A stretch of DNA of 64,000 nucleotides from Laribacter hongkongensis DSM 14985 (lineage in GTDB: Bacteria; Pseudomonadota; Gammaproteobacteria; Burkholderiales; Aquaspirillaceae): the NCBI RefSeq assembly GCF_000423285.1, contig NZ_AUHR01000007.1, forward strand, positions 159,772 through 223,771, in the 5' to 3' direction. Below are positions 49,588 through 57,418 of this stretch, one piece after another. Numbering within the stretch: position 1 is the first letter of the stretch; the number at the start of each line of letters is the position of its first letter. The translations under genes were made by a program, and so were the position numbers. The notes under the pieces were generated by a model. The model was given only the letters and a program-made list of their open reading frames with translations, was not told where the DNA came from and did not search any database.

Positions 49588-50540
49588 GCCATGCACTCCT
49601 GCAAGGCCTGCCAGACGGCATCCACGTCCGGACACTGGCCGATGCCGCCGAGATTGCGCGCCCGGGGCGTGGGAATCACGCCGGTCAGTTGCGGATCGGT
49701 ATCGGTATAGATGGCCACCAGCGGTACCGGCAGCGCATTGGCCAGATGGGTCAGCCCGGTATCGACGCCGACGACCGCCACGGCATTGCCCAACAAGGCT
49801 GCGGCCTGCTTCAGCGTCAGGCGGGGTGCTACCCGGGCAAACGGGCGGCCGGCAGCAATCCGCTCGGCCCGGGCCCGTTCGGCCGGATTGCCCCACGGCA
49901 GCATGACCGGCCAGCCACGCTCTGCATGAAGCCGGTCGGCCAGCACCATCCAGTGTGTTTCCGGCCACAGCTTGCTGTCGCGCGAAGTCGCGGTCAGCAA
50001 GACCGCCTGGCCTGTGGGCAAATCCCCCGGCGCCGGTGCCGGCACACCGAAATCGCACTGGTCCAGGTCAGGCTGGTAACCAAATGCCTGGCCGAACAGC
50101 AGGCGGTTGCGGGTCACCGCCGACAGGGACCGGCTGACGGAATAGGTCTTGTCGTAAAACAGGCTGGCCAGCGGCTCGCGGATGCTGCTGCGGTCATAGC
50201 CGGCCAACGGTGTATCCGGTACCCAGCGGGCAAACAGCACGCTTTTCAACAGGCCCTGACTGTCCAGCACCAGATCGTAATGCGTCTGCCGCAACGTGTG
50301 GCGCAATGCTCCCAGTCCGCGCCAGGTTGCCGGAGACCACAACTGGCGGCGCCAGCGGCGCCACGCCAGCGGAATCACGTTATCCACAGCCGGATGCAAG
50401 GCAGCGATATCCACAAAGCTTTCCTCGGCCAGCCAGTCGATGGCCAGCGCAGGAAAACGACGTGACAGATCAGTCACGGCAGGCAGGGTGTGTACCAGAT
50501 CACCCATGGACGAGGTACGGATCAGCAAAAGTCGGCTCAT
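49584..50540 (-). CDS. waaC: LPS heptosyltransferase I (WaaC)
   Basis: A 318-residue GT9 enzyme adding the first heptose to Kdo. LLLIRTSSMGDLVHTLPAVTDL at the N-terminus and VVGVDTGLTHLANALPVPLVAIY in the C-terminal domain are the family signatures. The start MSRLLLIR is clear; a longer frame reaches into the DnaA-box region. One exact DnaA box (50380-50388) lies inside the gene. Confidence 0.92.
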   Translation of the reverse strand: MSRLLLIRTSSMGDLVHTLPAVTDLSRRFPALAIDWLAEESFVDIAALHPAVDNVIPLAWRRWRRQLWSPATWRGLGALRHTLRQTHYDLVLDSQGLLKSVLFARWVPDTPLAGYDRSSIREPLASLFYDKTYSVSRSLSAVTRNRLLFGQAFGYQPDLDQCDFGVPAPAPGDLPTGQAVLLTATSRDSKLWPETHWMVLADRLHAERGWPVMLPWGNPAERARAERIAAGRPFARVAPRLTLKQAAALLGNAVAVVGVDTGLTHLANALPVPLVAIYTDTDPQLTGVIPTPRARNLGGIGQCPDVDAVWQALQECMA

Positions 50541-51150
50541 GGTCCGCATTGTATCGGGGCCATCCGTATTCGGCTTGTGGACAATCCGGACAACTGCACA
50601 GGAACGCCCTGTGAATAAAGTGTCATCCGGAGACACTTGCAGATTTATCCACAACTTGCTGTTGCATGAAAGTTATCCACACACACAGGATAACATCAAT
50701 GCAATATACTGTTTTTATTAATCAATAGTGAGTTATCAACAGATTTTCAATTCTATATCCATATCTTCATATTACTTATAAACAGAAAAGAAATTCAGAT
50801 GAGCACAAATGCCAAAATCCAGTTTTCCACTGGACAGAACAGTCTTCCAGAACGAACACTGTGGATAACCGTGCAAAACCGGCAAGCCTGATATTTATCC
50901 ACAAGCTGTATACGGACAAACCGTGATGGACACCCAGTGTTACCAGCGAACTGACTCCCTGTTTACAAAAGGAAATCCGATGTTATCCACAGAAAACTGT
51001 TTAATCATCCATTTCTTTAATTTTTAACTATAAGAACAAGAACAGAGCAATCACATAGTCAGACAAACGCTCAACAAAACAGGAGCTCAAAAAAAGAATA
51101 TAAAAACCGTTATAAAACAAAGATATATTTGTATACTACAAATTTGCCGC
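50541..51150. other. oriC: AT-rich, DnaA-box-rich region: candidate oriC
   Basis: About 610 bases without a gene between waaC and ung. From about 50690 to 51135 the sequence is conspicuously AT-rich in a GC-rich chromosome (e.g. ATACTGTTTTTATTAATCAA, CTTTAATTTTTAACTATAAG). Exact DnaA boxes: 50645-50653, 50673-50681, 50895-50903 and 50983-50991 (+), 50860-50868 (-). Near matches: 50576-50584 and 50610-50618 (-, the latter TTATTCACA), 50733-50741 (+). Further exact boxes flank it at 50380 (+), 51860 and 51945 (-). This is the structure of a bacterial origin: DnaA boxes beside an AT-rich unwinding element. dnaA is not in the window. Confidence 0.65.
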
Positions 51151-51840
51151 TTACTCTTCCAGATCCCAGTTCACCGGCAATCGTCCTTGTTCAGCCAACC
51201 AGTCATTGGCTTGCCGGAAATGTCCACAGCCCAGAAAACCGCGCCAGGCAGACAAGGGAGAAGGATGGGGAGCGCACAACACCAGATGCCGCCGGTCATC
51301 AACCAGATGTCGCTTGGCATGAGCATCCTTGCCCCACAGCAGGAAAACCCGTGCACCGGGAGCCGACGATACGGCCTGGACCAACTGGTCGGTCAGGTTC
51401 TGCCATCCCAGTGAACGATGACTGGCTGCCTGGTCTGCCGCTACTGTCAGGACGGTATTCAGGAGCAATACGCCCTGACGTGACCAGGCAGACAGGTCAC
51501 CATGCGCAGGTAGCGAAATGTCCAGTGAATCCTCGAGTTCCCGGTAGATGTTGCGCAGGGACGGCGGGATGCGGATACCGCGCCGTACGGCAAAGGCCAG
51601 CCCGCAGGCTTCTCCGGCTCCGTGGTAAGGATCCTGCCCAAGGATGACGACTTTCACGTCAGCCGGTCCGGTGTCGTACAGCGCACGCAGGATGTCCGGG
51701 TTGGGGGGATAGACTGTTTCGCCGCTTTCCAGCCTGGCAGAAAGCCGGTGGTCCAGATGTGCCAGCAAGGCTGTGGACAAGTGGGGTTGCCAGTCTGGAT
51801 GTACGAGATTCAGGGTCGGGGCCAGGCAGGAAAGCGACAT
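51151..51840 (-). CDS. ung: Uracil-DNA glycosylase (family 1)
   Basis: A 229-residue base-excision repair enzyme removing uracil from DNA. GQDPYHG (69-75) holds the catalytic Asp70; LLLNTVLTV is the uracil pocket, and HPSPLSAWRGFLG the minor-groove loop with the catalytic His. The Met at 51840 is chosen; an upstream in-frame extension contains a DnaA box and is unlikely to be translated. Its 3' end borders the AT-rich origin candidate. Confidence 0.94.
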   Translation of the reverse strand: MSLSCLAPTLNLVHPDWQPHLSTALLAHLDHRLSARLESGETVYPPNPDILRALYDTGPADVKVVILGQDPYHGAGEACGLAFAVRRGIRIPPSLRNIYRELEDSLDISLPAHGDLSAWSRQGVLLLNTVLTVAADQAASHRSLGWQNLTDQLVQAVSSAPGARVFLLWGKDAHAKRHLVDDRRHLVLCAPHPSPLSAWRGFLGCGHFRQANDWLAEQGRLPVNWDLEE

Positions 51841-51859
51841 GTTTCGGCAGGGGATTGTT

Positions 51860-51868
51860 TGTGGATAA
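51860..51868 (-). promoter_or_regulatory. Exact DnaA box upstream of ung
   Basis: TGTGGATAA, the complement of TTATCCACA. A second exact box of the same orientation is at 51945-51953. Confidence 0.6.
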
Positions 51869-51910
51869 GTCCGCATTGTCCGGGCAAGTCCCTGCTTCGT
51901 CTAGGGAAAA

Positions 51911-51939
51911 ACAAAAAGCCTTCCCGACGGGAAGGCTTT
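51911..51939 (-). terminator. Terminator of the pcm-like/rhodanese operon
   Basis: AAAGCCTTCCC (51915-51925) pairs with GGGAAGGCTTT (51929-51939), loop GAC. The minus strand continues TTGTTTTTCC. Confidence 0.88.
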
Positions 51940-51944
51940 GCTGG

Positions 51945-51953
51945 TGTGGATAA
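51945..51953 (-). promoter_or_regulatory. Exact DnaA box beside the rhodanese terminator
   Basis: TGTGGATAA, complement of TTATCCACA, between the terminator and the rhodanese stop codon. Confidence 0.6.
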
Positions 51954-51962
51954 CCTGAATGT

Positions 51963-52286
51963 TCAATAACGGGGCAGGTCAGGATCGATTTCGGCCGACC
52001 AGGCATCCAGTCCGCCCTGAAGGCTTGCAACATCGCCGAATCCGGCTTCTTCGAGCCACAGGGCCGCGTAATGACTGCGCACACCGTGATGGCAGATCAC
52101 AACAATCGGCTGGTCATCAGGCAGCTCGGCCTGCCGGATTGGCAACTCGGCCATCGGCAAGGTCACACAGCCCGGCAGACAGGCCAAGGCGGTCTCCCAG
52201 GGCTCGCGGATATCCACCAGGCAGGGTGCCGGCCGGCCGGCATCTGCCAGCCAGTCGGCCAGTTCACGTATGCTGACAGTACGCAT
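51963..52286 (-). CDS. Single-domain rhodanese (sulfurtransferase)
   Basis: A 107-residue rhodanese with active Cys65 in the loop VICHHGVRS. VDIREPWETALACLPG and LQGGLDAWSAEIDP are typical of GlpE/PspE-like proteins that move sulfane sulfur. Substrate unknown. Its ATG overlaps the stop of the methyltransferase upstream (TGATG), and the pair ends in a common terminator. Confidence 0.9.
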   Translation of the reverse strand: MRTVSIRELADWLADAGRPAPCLVDIREPWETALACLPGCVTLPMAELPIRQAELPDDQPIVVICHHGVRSHYAALWLEEAGFGDVASLQGGLDAWSAEIDPDLPRY

Positions 52287-52939
52287 CAAAACACGAAACG
52301 GCTGGGTACCTTGACCTGTGCCAGCGGTTCCACCACGGTTTCAAACAACACTTCTTCGCGGAAGTTGTCGCCTTCGCCCCGGGTGACCAGGACTGCTTGC
52401 ATGGCCGGTGCTTCGCCGACGACAGCGACCAGCCGTCCACCGGGGGCCAGCTGGGTTTTCAGCTGTTCCGGCATTTCCGGCACCGATCCGCCCAGTACGA
52501 TGACGTTGAAAGGTGCGTGCTTGCTGTCGCCGTCAATGCCGTTGCCGACCGACAACGTGACATTCCGGACACCGTTACGGGCCAGGCTGGCGGCGGCGAT
52601 TTCGCTGGCCTGTGCCGACAGGTCGACCGAATACACATGACGGGCCATGTTGGCCAGCAGGGCGGTCAGATAGCCGCTGCCGGTACCGATTTCAAGGGCG
52701 GCATCGTCCGGCTGGACATCCAGCGCCTGCAACAGCCGGGCTTCTACCCGTGGAGCCAGCATGTGTCCGCCGGTGGGCAGCGGCAGCTCCAGGTCGGCAA
52801 AGGCCAGCAGGCGGCTGTCAGCGGGAACGAACTCTTCGCGCTTGGCTGCAAACAGGCAGTCCAGCACACGGGGGTCCAGGACATCCCAGGGGCGGATCTG
52901 CTGTTCGATCATGTTGAAACGGGCGTTTTCGAAATCCAT
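52286..52939 (-). CDS. Protein-L-isoaspartate O-methyltransferase family protein
   Basis: A 217-residue SAM-dependent methyltransferase of the Pcm family. NMIEQQIRPWDVLDPRVLDCL, GGHMLAPRVEARLLQAL and ALEIGTGSGYLTALLA (SAM motif I) are visible. Classical Pcm repairs isoaspartyl residues; this NMIEQQIRPW subgroup is common in Betaproteobacteria and its substrate is less certain. Translationally coupled to the rhodanese gene. Confidence 0.85.
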   Translation of the reverse strand: MDFENARFNMIEQQIRPWDVLDPRVLDCLFAAKREEFVPADSRLLAFADLELPLPTGGHMLAPRVEARLLQALDVQPDDAALEIGTGSGYLTALLANMARHVYSVDLSAQASEIAAASLARNGVRNVTLSVGNGIDGDSKHAPFNVIVLGGSVPEMPEQLKTQLAPGGRLVAVVGEAPAMQAVLVTRGEGDNFREEVLFETVVEPLAQVKVPSRFVF

Positions 52940-53148
52940 GTTCGGCTCCGGCTAGGCAAAGAATGAGGGCTTTCCCGGTCATGCTGATCGGGAAAAAGGG
53001 CTGGTGGCGATTATTCCACAGCACTGCATCTACGCCCATCCCATGCTTGATGCCGGATTCTCCGGCTGGCTGCTGCTGAAAAACGGATGGTTGCGTCGTA
53101 TTCATTCATAAAAGCGACCGTCAAGCCGTGGGTACCTCACCCTGCTAC
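52940..53148. other. Gap upstream of the pyrB promoter
   Basis: No gene is visible between the pcm-like start and the pyrB promoter. Nothing palindromic or repeated stands out. Confidence 0.4.
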
Positions 53149-53190
53149 TTGTGTCAGGAGGACAGATACGTATAATTGCGCGATTTTTTT
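53149..53190 (+). promoter_or_regulatory. pyrBI promoter and T-rich initial transcribed region
   Basis: -35 TTGTGT (53149-53154), 16-base spacer, -10 TATAAT (53171-53176), then GCGCGA and seven T (53184-53190). A U run right at the transcript start may allow UTP-sensitive slippage like that described for pyrimidine promoters in E. coli. Confidence 0.6.
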
Positions 53191-53241
53191 CGAAATGGAC
53201 GAGAATGGTTCTCAACGAGACTGTTTTGACCAGAAATAACG

Positions 53242-53385
53242 ATGCTTTACGCACCGCGACTCGTCTGTTTTTTCTTTTTCGAAATATCAGGATTCAGTAA
53301 CGAATCGATGCCCCATTCCCGTGGGGCTTTTTTTTCGCCTGCTGATTTCGCTGACCCGTGTGTTTTGGCTGTAAGGAGGATGGTA
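53242..53385 (+). promoter_or_regulatory. pyrB leader reading frame with transcription attenuator
   Basis: An ATG at 53242 opens a leader frame [20 protein letters not shown] and onward, whose RNA has a U-rich stretch (53267-53279). The attenuator GCCCCA (53310-53315)/TGGGGC (53322-53327) with T8 (53328-53335) lies within the frame. As in E. coli pyrBI, a ribosome following closely behind polymerase pausing at the U-rich tract when UTP is low would prevent the terminator. Unusually the frame has no stop and continues into pyrB in phase. No Shine-Dalgarno for the leader ATG is obvious. Confidence 0.7.
53310..53335 (+). terminator. Attenuator terminator in the pyrB leader
   Basis: Six-base GC-rich stem GCCCCA/TGGGGC with loop TTCCCG and eight T, 51 bases before the pyrB start. 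Confidence 0.85.
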
Positions 53386-54312
53386 ATGAAAAACTCACTG
53401 TATCAACGGCACATCATTTCGATATCCGATCTGAATCGGGAAGAGCTGGAAATGGTGGTGAAAGTGGCTGGGGACCTCAAGCGTACGCCCCGGCATGAAC
53501 TGCTCAAGAACAAGGTGGTCGCCAGCTGCTTCTTCGAAGCATCCACCCGCACCCGCCTGTCGTTCGAAACCGCCGTGCAACGGCTGGGCGGCACGGTGAT
53601 CGGCTTTTCTGACGGTGGCAACACGTCGCTGGCCAAGAAGGGTGAAACCCTGGCGGACTCGGTGCAGATCATTACCAGCTATGTTGACGCCTACGTGATG
53701 CGTCACCCGCAGGAAGGGGCTGCCCGTCTGGCATCGATGTTCAGCAACGGCAAGCCGGTGATCAACGGTGGTGACGGTTCCAACCAGCACCCGACCCAGA
53801 CCCTGCTCGACCTGTTCTCCATTTACGAGACCCAGGGCCGGCTGGACGGCCTGAAGGTGGCGTTTGTCGGCGACCTCAAGTACGGCCGTACCGTGCATTC
53901 GCTGGCACAGGCCCTGAGCCTGTTCGGCTGCCGCTTCTACTTCATCGCTCCGGAAGCGCTGGCCATGCCGGAATACATCTGCGAAGAACTGGACGACAAG
54001 GGTATCGAATACAGCCTGCACACCAGCATCGAGGAAGTGGTCGGTGAACTCGACATCCTCTACATGACCCGTGTGCAGAAAGAACGCTTTGACGAAACCG
54101 AGTTCAAGCACATGAAGTCGAAGTTCGTGCTGAACGTCGACACGCTCAAGGGCGCACAGGACAACCTGCGCATCCTGCACCCGCTGCCACGCGTCGATGA
54201 AATTGCCATCGAAGTGGACCACACGCCGTATGCCTACTACTTCCAGCAGGCTGAAAACGGTGTATACGCCCGCGAAGCGCTGCTGGCGCTGGTGCTGAAT
54301 GAAACGATCTGA
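53386..54312 (+). CDS. pyrB: Aspartate carbamoyltransferase catalytic chain (PyrB)
   Basis: A 308-residue enzyme (311 in E. coli) making N-carbamoyl-aspartate in pyrimidine synthesis. [12 protein letters not shown] (carbamoyl-phosphate site STRTR at 53-57), [15 protein letters not shown] and [10 protein letters not shown] are hallmarks. AAGGAGG (53373-53379) is correctly spaced for the ATG at 53386; an ATG six bases earlier overlaps that site. The start follows the attenuator. pyrI follows, so the enzyme is the allosteric class B dodecamer. Confidence 0.95.
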   Translation: MKNSLYQRHIISISDLNREELEMVVKVAGDLKRTPRHELLKNKVVASCFFEASTRTRLSFETAVQRLGGTVIGFSDGGNTSLAKKGETLADSVQIITSYVDAYVMRHPQEGAARLASMFSNGKPVINGGDGSNQHPTQTLLDLFSIYETQGRLDGLKVAFVGDLKYGRTVHSLAQALSLFGCRFYFIAPEALAMPEYICEELDDKGIEYSLHTSIEEVVGELDILYMTRVQKERFDETEFKHMKSKFVLNVDTLKGAQDNLRILHPLPRVDEIAIEVDHTPYAYYFQQAENGVYAREALLALVLNETI

Positions 54313-54331
54313 ACTGGCAGGAGATGACGCA

Positions 54332-54811
54332 ATGGACAACAAGGAAAAGATCGATTACACGCTGAAGGTGGAAGCGCTGAAGGACGGCACGGCCATCGAC
54401 CACATTCCGGCCAGTGTCGGGACCAAGGTGCTGCGCATGTTCGGCCTGATGGAGTCGGGCGAGCGGCTGTACGTGGGCCTGAACCTGCCGAGCCGCCGTC
54501 TGGGCAAGAAAGACCTGATCAAGGTCGAAAACATCCTGCTGACGGCCGAGCAGGCCAACCAGCTGGCGCTGTTTGCCCCGAATGCCACGGTCAATGTGAT
54601 CCGCAATTTCGAGGTGGTGGAAAAACACAAGCTGGAGCTGCCCAACCAGATCGAGGGCGTGTTTTCCTGCCCCAACTCGAACTGCATCTCGCACAACGAA
54701 CCGGTCCGTTCCCGCTTCAGCGTGCGTCGTGCCAAGGATGGCAGTGTGCGCATGAAGTGCCACTACTGCGAAAAGTCGTTCAGCCAGGACATCGTGGCCG
54801 AACTGCAATAA
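54332..54811 (+). CDS. pyrI: Aspartate carbamoyltransferase regulatory chain (PyrI)
   Basis: A 159-residue regulatory subunit. The N-terminal domain (about 1-100) binds CTP/ATP ([17 protein letters not shown]); the C-terminal zinc domain uses Cys113, Cys118, Cys143 and Cys146 (CPNSNC...CHYC) to contact PyrB. Start at MDNKEK with CAGGAG upstream, 19 bases behind pyrB; cotranscribed and ended by a strong terminator. Confidence 0.95.
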   Translation: MDNKEKIDYTLKVEALKDGTAIDHIPASVGTKVLRMFGLMESGERLYVGLNLPSRRLGKKDLIKVENILLTAEQANQLALFAPNATVNVIRNFEVVEKHKLELPNQIEGVFSCPNSNCISHNEPVRSRFSVRRAKDGSVRMKCHYCEKSFSQDIVAELQ

Positions 54812-54831
54812 CCGGTCAGGCAGTCGTCACA

Positions 54832-54864
54832 ACGGCCATCCCGTTTTCCGGGGTGGCCGTTTTT
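54832..54864 (+). terminator. Terminator after pyrI
   Basis: An 11-bp stem (54832-54842 with 54850-54860, one G-U pair) followed by TTTT. Confidence 0.88.
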
Positions 54865-54879
54865 GTTTCACGTGGAACG
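54864..54879 (+). promoter_or_regulatory. parS-like ParB site 6
   Basis: TGTTTCACGTGGAACG directly behind the pyrI terminator; two mismatches to the ParB consensus. Confidence 0.55.
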
Positions 54880-54892
54880 CATGGGCGTACCG

Positions 54893-55687
54893 TTACATGT
54901 TGGTGCGGATCCAGCTGCGCCAGACCGGAAAATGGCGTGGTGCCAGCGTGGCAATCACCGTGCGCTGCCACAGGCCGCCTTGCCAGAAATCATCCTGCTC
55001 GATGCAGCAGCAACAGCCGCCGGCCTCTTCCAGGATCAGCGCTCCAGCTGCGTAGTCCCACAGCCGCTGTCCGCCATGCAGGTAAAGGTCGTAGCGACCG
55101 GCTGCGACATGGCACCAGTCGAGGGTGGATGAGCCGAGGTTGCGCAGGCTGCCAAAGGGAGAAGTCGACAACAGGCGGCTGGACAGCCGGCCACTGCGCA
55201 GGTACTTGATGTCGACTGCGGCGATGGTTTCGGTCAGCGTTGCTGGCGAGCCGGTCAGCGGCAGTGCCACTCCGTTCAGGTATGCACCATGTCCGCGCTG
55301 GGCATAGAACATTTCATCTGCCACCGGGTTGTAGATCACTCCCAGCTCGGTGCGCCCCTCGCGCATCCAGGCGACCGAGATGGCAAAGTACGGCAGTCCA
55401 TGGACAAAGTTGGTGGTGCCGTCGATAGGGTCCACCACCCAGATGCCGTCATGCCAGGCCTGATCCCACAAGGCCTGTTGCTCTACCGGGGTCATTTCCT
55501 CGCCGAGTACCGGACAGGGCAGGATGGCCGGCAAGGACAGGCTCAGTGCCGCCTGGCTGGCGAGATCGGCTTCGGTAAACGGTGTGCCATCCTGCTTGCG
55601 GGAAACCCCGACGCGCAAAAAGCGCGGCATGACCTCGGTCTGGGCAATCTGCCGCACGAGCCGGATGACCTGATCCACCACCTGCAT
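54893..55687 (-). CDS. Inositol-monophosphatase family phosphatase (SuhB/HisN-like)
   Basis: A 264-residue metal-dependent phosphatase. The metal sites are LGEE (61-64) and WVVDPIDGTTNF (83-94, Asp86 and Asp89), and the third Asp is in RLWDYAAGALILEEAGG. Family members dephosphorylate inositol phosphate, histidinol phosphate or PAP; the sequence does not decide among them. A CCCC run (four cysteines) follows the last motif. Start taken at MQVVDQV; no clear operon partner. Confidence 0.85.
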   Translation of the reverse strand: MQVVDQVIRLVRQIAQTEVMPRFLRVGVSRKQDGTPFTEADLASQAALSLSLPAILPCPVLGEEMTPVEQQALWDQAWHDGIWVVDPIDGTTNFVHGLPYFAISVAWMREGRTELGVIYNPVADEMFYAQRGHGAYLNGVALPLTGSPATLTETIAAVDIKYLRSGRLSSRLLSTSPFGSLRNLGSSTLDWCHVAAGRYDLYLHGGQRLWDYAAGALILEEAGGCCCCIEQDDFWQGGLWQRTVIATLAPRHFPVWRSWIRTNM

Positions 55688-55817
55688 GATTGTTGTTTCT
55701 CCTCTGCCGTTGGCCCGCGGGTGCACACGGGATGGCGATGACTGGCAAAATACCGATTTTGCCGCCGCCATGTCAAAAGCACATGGCATGGCAAGGTCCG
55801 TGCTGTCGAGATGCCTC

Positions 55818-56540
55818 ATGCCCCGTTTTCTTGTTGATTCCCTGCCACTGGCCACTGGCGAACTCAGCCTGCCTGATGATGTCGTGCGTCACCTGCAAGT
55901 CCTGCGTTTGCGCACAGATGATCCCCTGATCCTGTTTGATGGCAAAGGAGGGGAGTGGAGAGCCCGTCTTGTCGAACTGGGACGTCGCTCGGCGCGGGTG
56001 CATGTCGAGGCATTCCAGGCGGTCGAGCGGGAATCCCCCTTGTTGCTGTCGCTGGCACAGGGCGTCTCGACCGGTGACCGGATGGAGTTCACCCTGCAAA
56101 AAGGCGTGGAGCTTGGCATTGCGGTATTCCAGCCGCTGGTGACCGAACGGGCCATGCTCAAGCTGGCCGGTGAACGGGCCGAGCGCAAGCATGAGCGCTG
56201 GAACGACATTGTGCGTGCTGCCTGCGAGCAATGCGGCCGTAACCGCATTCCGGAGATTCGTCCGCTGATGACCCTGGCGGCCTTTCTGGCCCAGCCCCGG
56301 GCTGATGCTGCGCGCTTCATCCTCTCGCCGGCAGGAGAGCGGCGGCTGGCGGACTATCCCGCTCCGCAGGCGGCCTGGTTACTGGCCGGCCCCGAAGGCG
56401 GGCTGAGTTCCCAGGAAGAAGCCGCTGCCATGGCGGCGGGGTGGGAGCCCTTGCGGCTGGGGCCTCGAGTGTTGCGGACGGAAACCGCTGCACTGGCGGC
56501 AGCGGCAGCCATGCAGACCTTGTGGGGCGATTTCGCCTGA
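55818..56540 (+). CDS. rsmE: 16S rRNA (uracil-1498-N3)-methyltransferase RsmE
   Basis: A 240-residue SPOUT methyltransferase. The N-terminal PUA-like domain begins MPRFLVDSLPLATGELSLP; the knot domain holds LLAGPEGGLSSQEE and LRLGPRVLRTETAALAA, the SAM-binding trefoil. QGVSTGDRMEFTLQKGVELGI and AACEQCGRNRIPEI are also characteristic. It methylates U1498 in the assembled 30S. The start is set by homology; the frame continues upstream without support. Confidence 0.93.
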   Translation: MPRFLVDSLPLATGELSLPDDVVRHLQVLRLRTDDPLILFDGKGGEWRARLVELGRRSARVHVEAFQAVERESPLLLSLAQGVSTGDRMEFTLQKGVELGIAVFQPLVTERAMLKLAGERAERKHERWNDIVRAACEQCGRNRIPEIRPLMTLAAFLAQPRADAARFILSPAGERRLADYPAPQAAWLLAGPEGGLSSQEEAAAMAAGWEPLRLGPRVLRTETAALAAAAAMQTLWGDFA

Positions 56541-56830
56541 GGTTTCTGGTGTGACAGAAGGGATGTGTACGGTGCCCATGAGAGGACTGTCGTCCGCTTT
56601 CCCGTCCGGGTGGTACGAAAACGGAACTGTCCGGGTCATGCTTGATGTTGTCCGGAGTCCGGCCAGCAATCCGGAAAGATACTGCTTGTGCCGGAAACTG
56701 CTGTTCGCGCATGCCTCCTTCCGGAGGCTGGTGTCTCTTGTAGGCTGGCTAAAACGGTCTCTGCTCAGCGCGAGCAGCATGAAAACACGGTCGGCCTGAC
56801 CGTACGGGGCAGGCCGACCGGTGTCGGGGA
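56541..56830. other. Gap between rsmE and the zinc-ribbon protein gene
   Basis: About 290 bases without a convincing gene. Near the right end CGGTCGGCCTGACC...GGCAGGCCGACCG (56789-56820) forms an inverted repeat placed behind the minus-strand zinc-ribbon gene. Confidence 0.4.
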
Positions 56831-57418
56831 TCAGTTTGCTTGGCGTGAACGCCGGTAAACCAGCCGCTGTTCGTAGCACACTTCGTCATGCGCCAGCTGG
56901 CTGGCAGAACGGCCTACGACCGGACGCACAAAATCGTACCGCTCGCCGTCCACATTCAGCCAGGCTGGAATCGGTGCGCTATCAAACTGACCGAGCGTTT
57001 CCCCGGACGGGGTCATGACCCGGTTATCCACAGGTGGCGGCATCAGCGATTCGTTCGGCTGGTTCGTGGAAGCATCCGGAGAGTATTCCCAGTCGGATGA
57101 GCGGCTGGGCACACCAGCAACCGGTGGCATGGGCGTGCGCAGCAGCCACCAGCGCAGCATCCAGTACGGCAACATCACCTTGTGCACCTGCTTGTCGTCG
57201 GTAATGACACAGGTCACGGCAAATTCGGCCTGGCATTGCGGGCAGCGGGCCTTGGCGGCAATCACGATGCGGTTCTGGATGGTCGAGGCCACTCCCTGCA
57301 TGTCGGTGGCAGTCACCAGCGCATTGCAGCGGACGCAGTGCTTGGCAAAGCGGCTGATGGTCTGACCGTTGTTGAAACGCAGCGGCAGGAAACTGGAAAG
57401 GCGGTCGGATTTGGGCAT
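56831..57418 (-). CDS. Uncharacterised protein with zinc-ribbon cysteine pairs
   Basis: A 195-residue protein I cannot assign. It has C28-x2-C31 (HCVRCN) and C59-x2-C62 (RCPQCQ), plus Cys70, as in a zinc ribbon, then a hydrophobic, Trp-rich stretch (VMLPYWMLRWWLLRTPMPP, about 80-98) and a polar, proline-rich C-terminal half. No signal peptide. The first pair lies 30 residues before the second, a spacing suited to one metal site. It stands alone; an exact DnaA box (57024-57032) falls in its coding sequence. Function unknown. Confidence 0.65.
   Translation of the reverse strand: MPKSDRLSSFLPLRFNNGQTISRFAKHCVRCNALVTATDMQGVASTIQNRIVIAAKARCPQCQAEFAVTCVITDDKQVHKVMLPYWMLRWWLLRTPMPPVAGVPSRSSDWEYSPDASTNQPNESLMPPPVDNRVMTPSGETLGQFDSAPIPAWLNVDGERYDFVRPVVGRSASQLAHDEVCYEQRLVYRRSRQAN

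Noticed and set aside
50690..51135. AT-rich block as a recently acquired foreign element
   Set aside because: No genes, terminal repeats or target duplication were seen, and the regularly spaced DnaA boxes explain the composition better.
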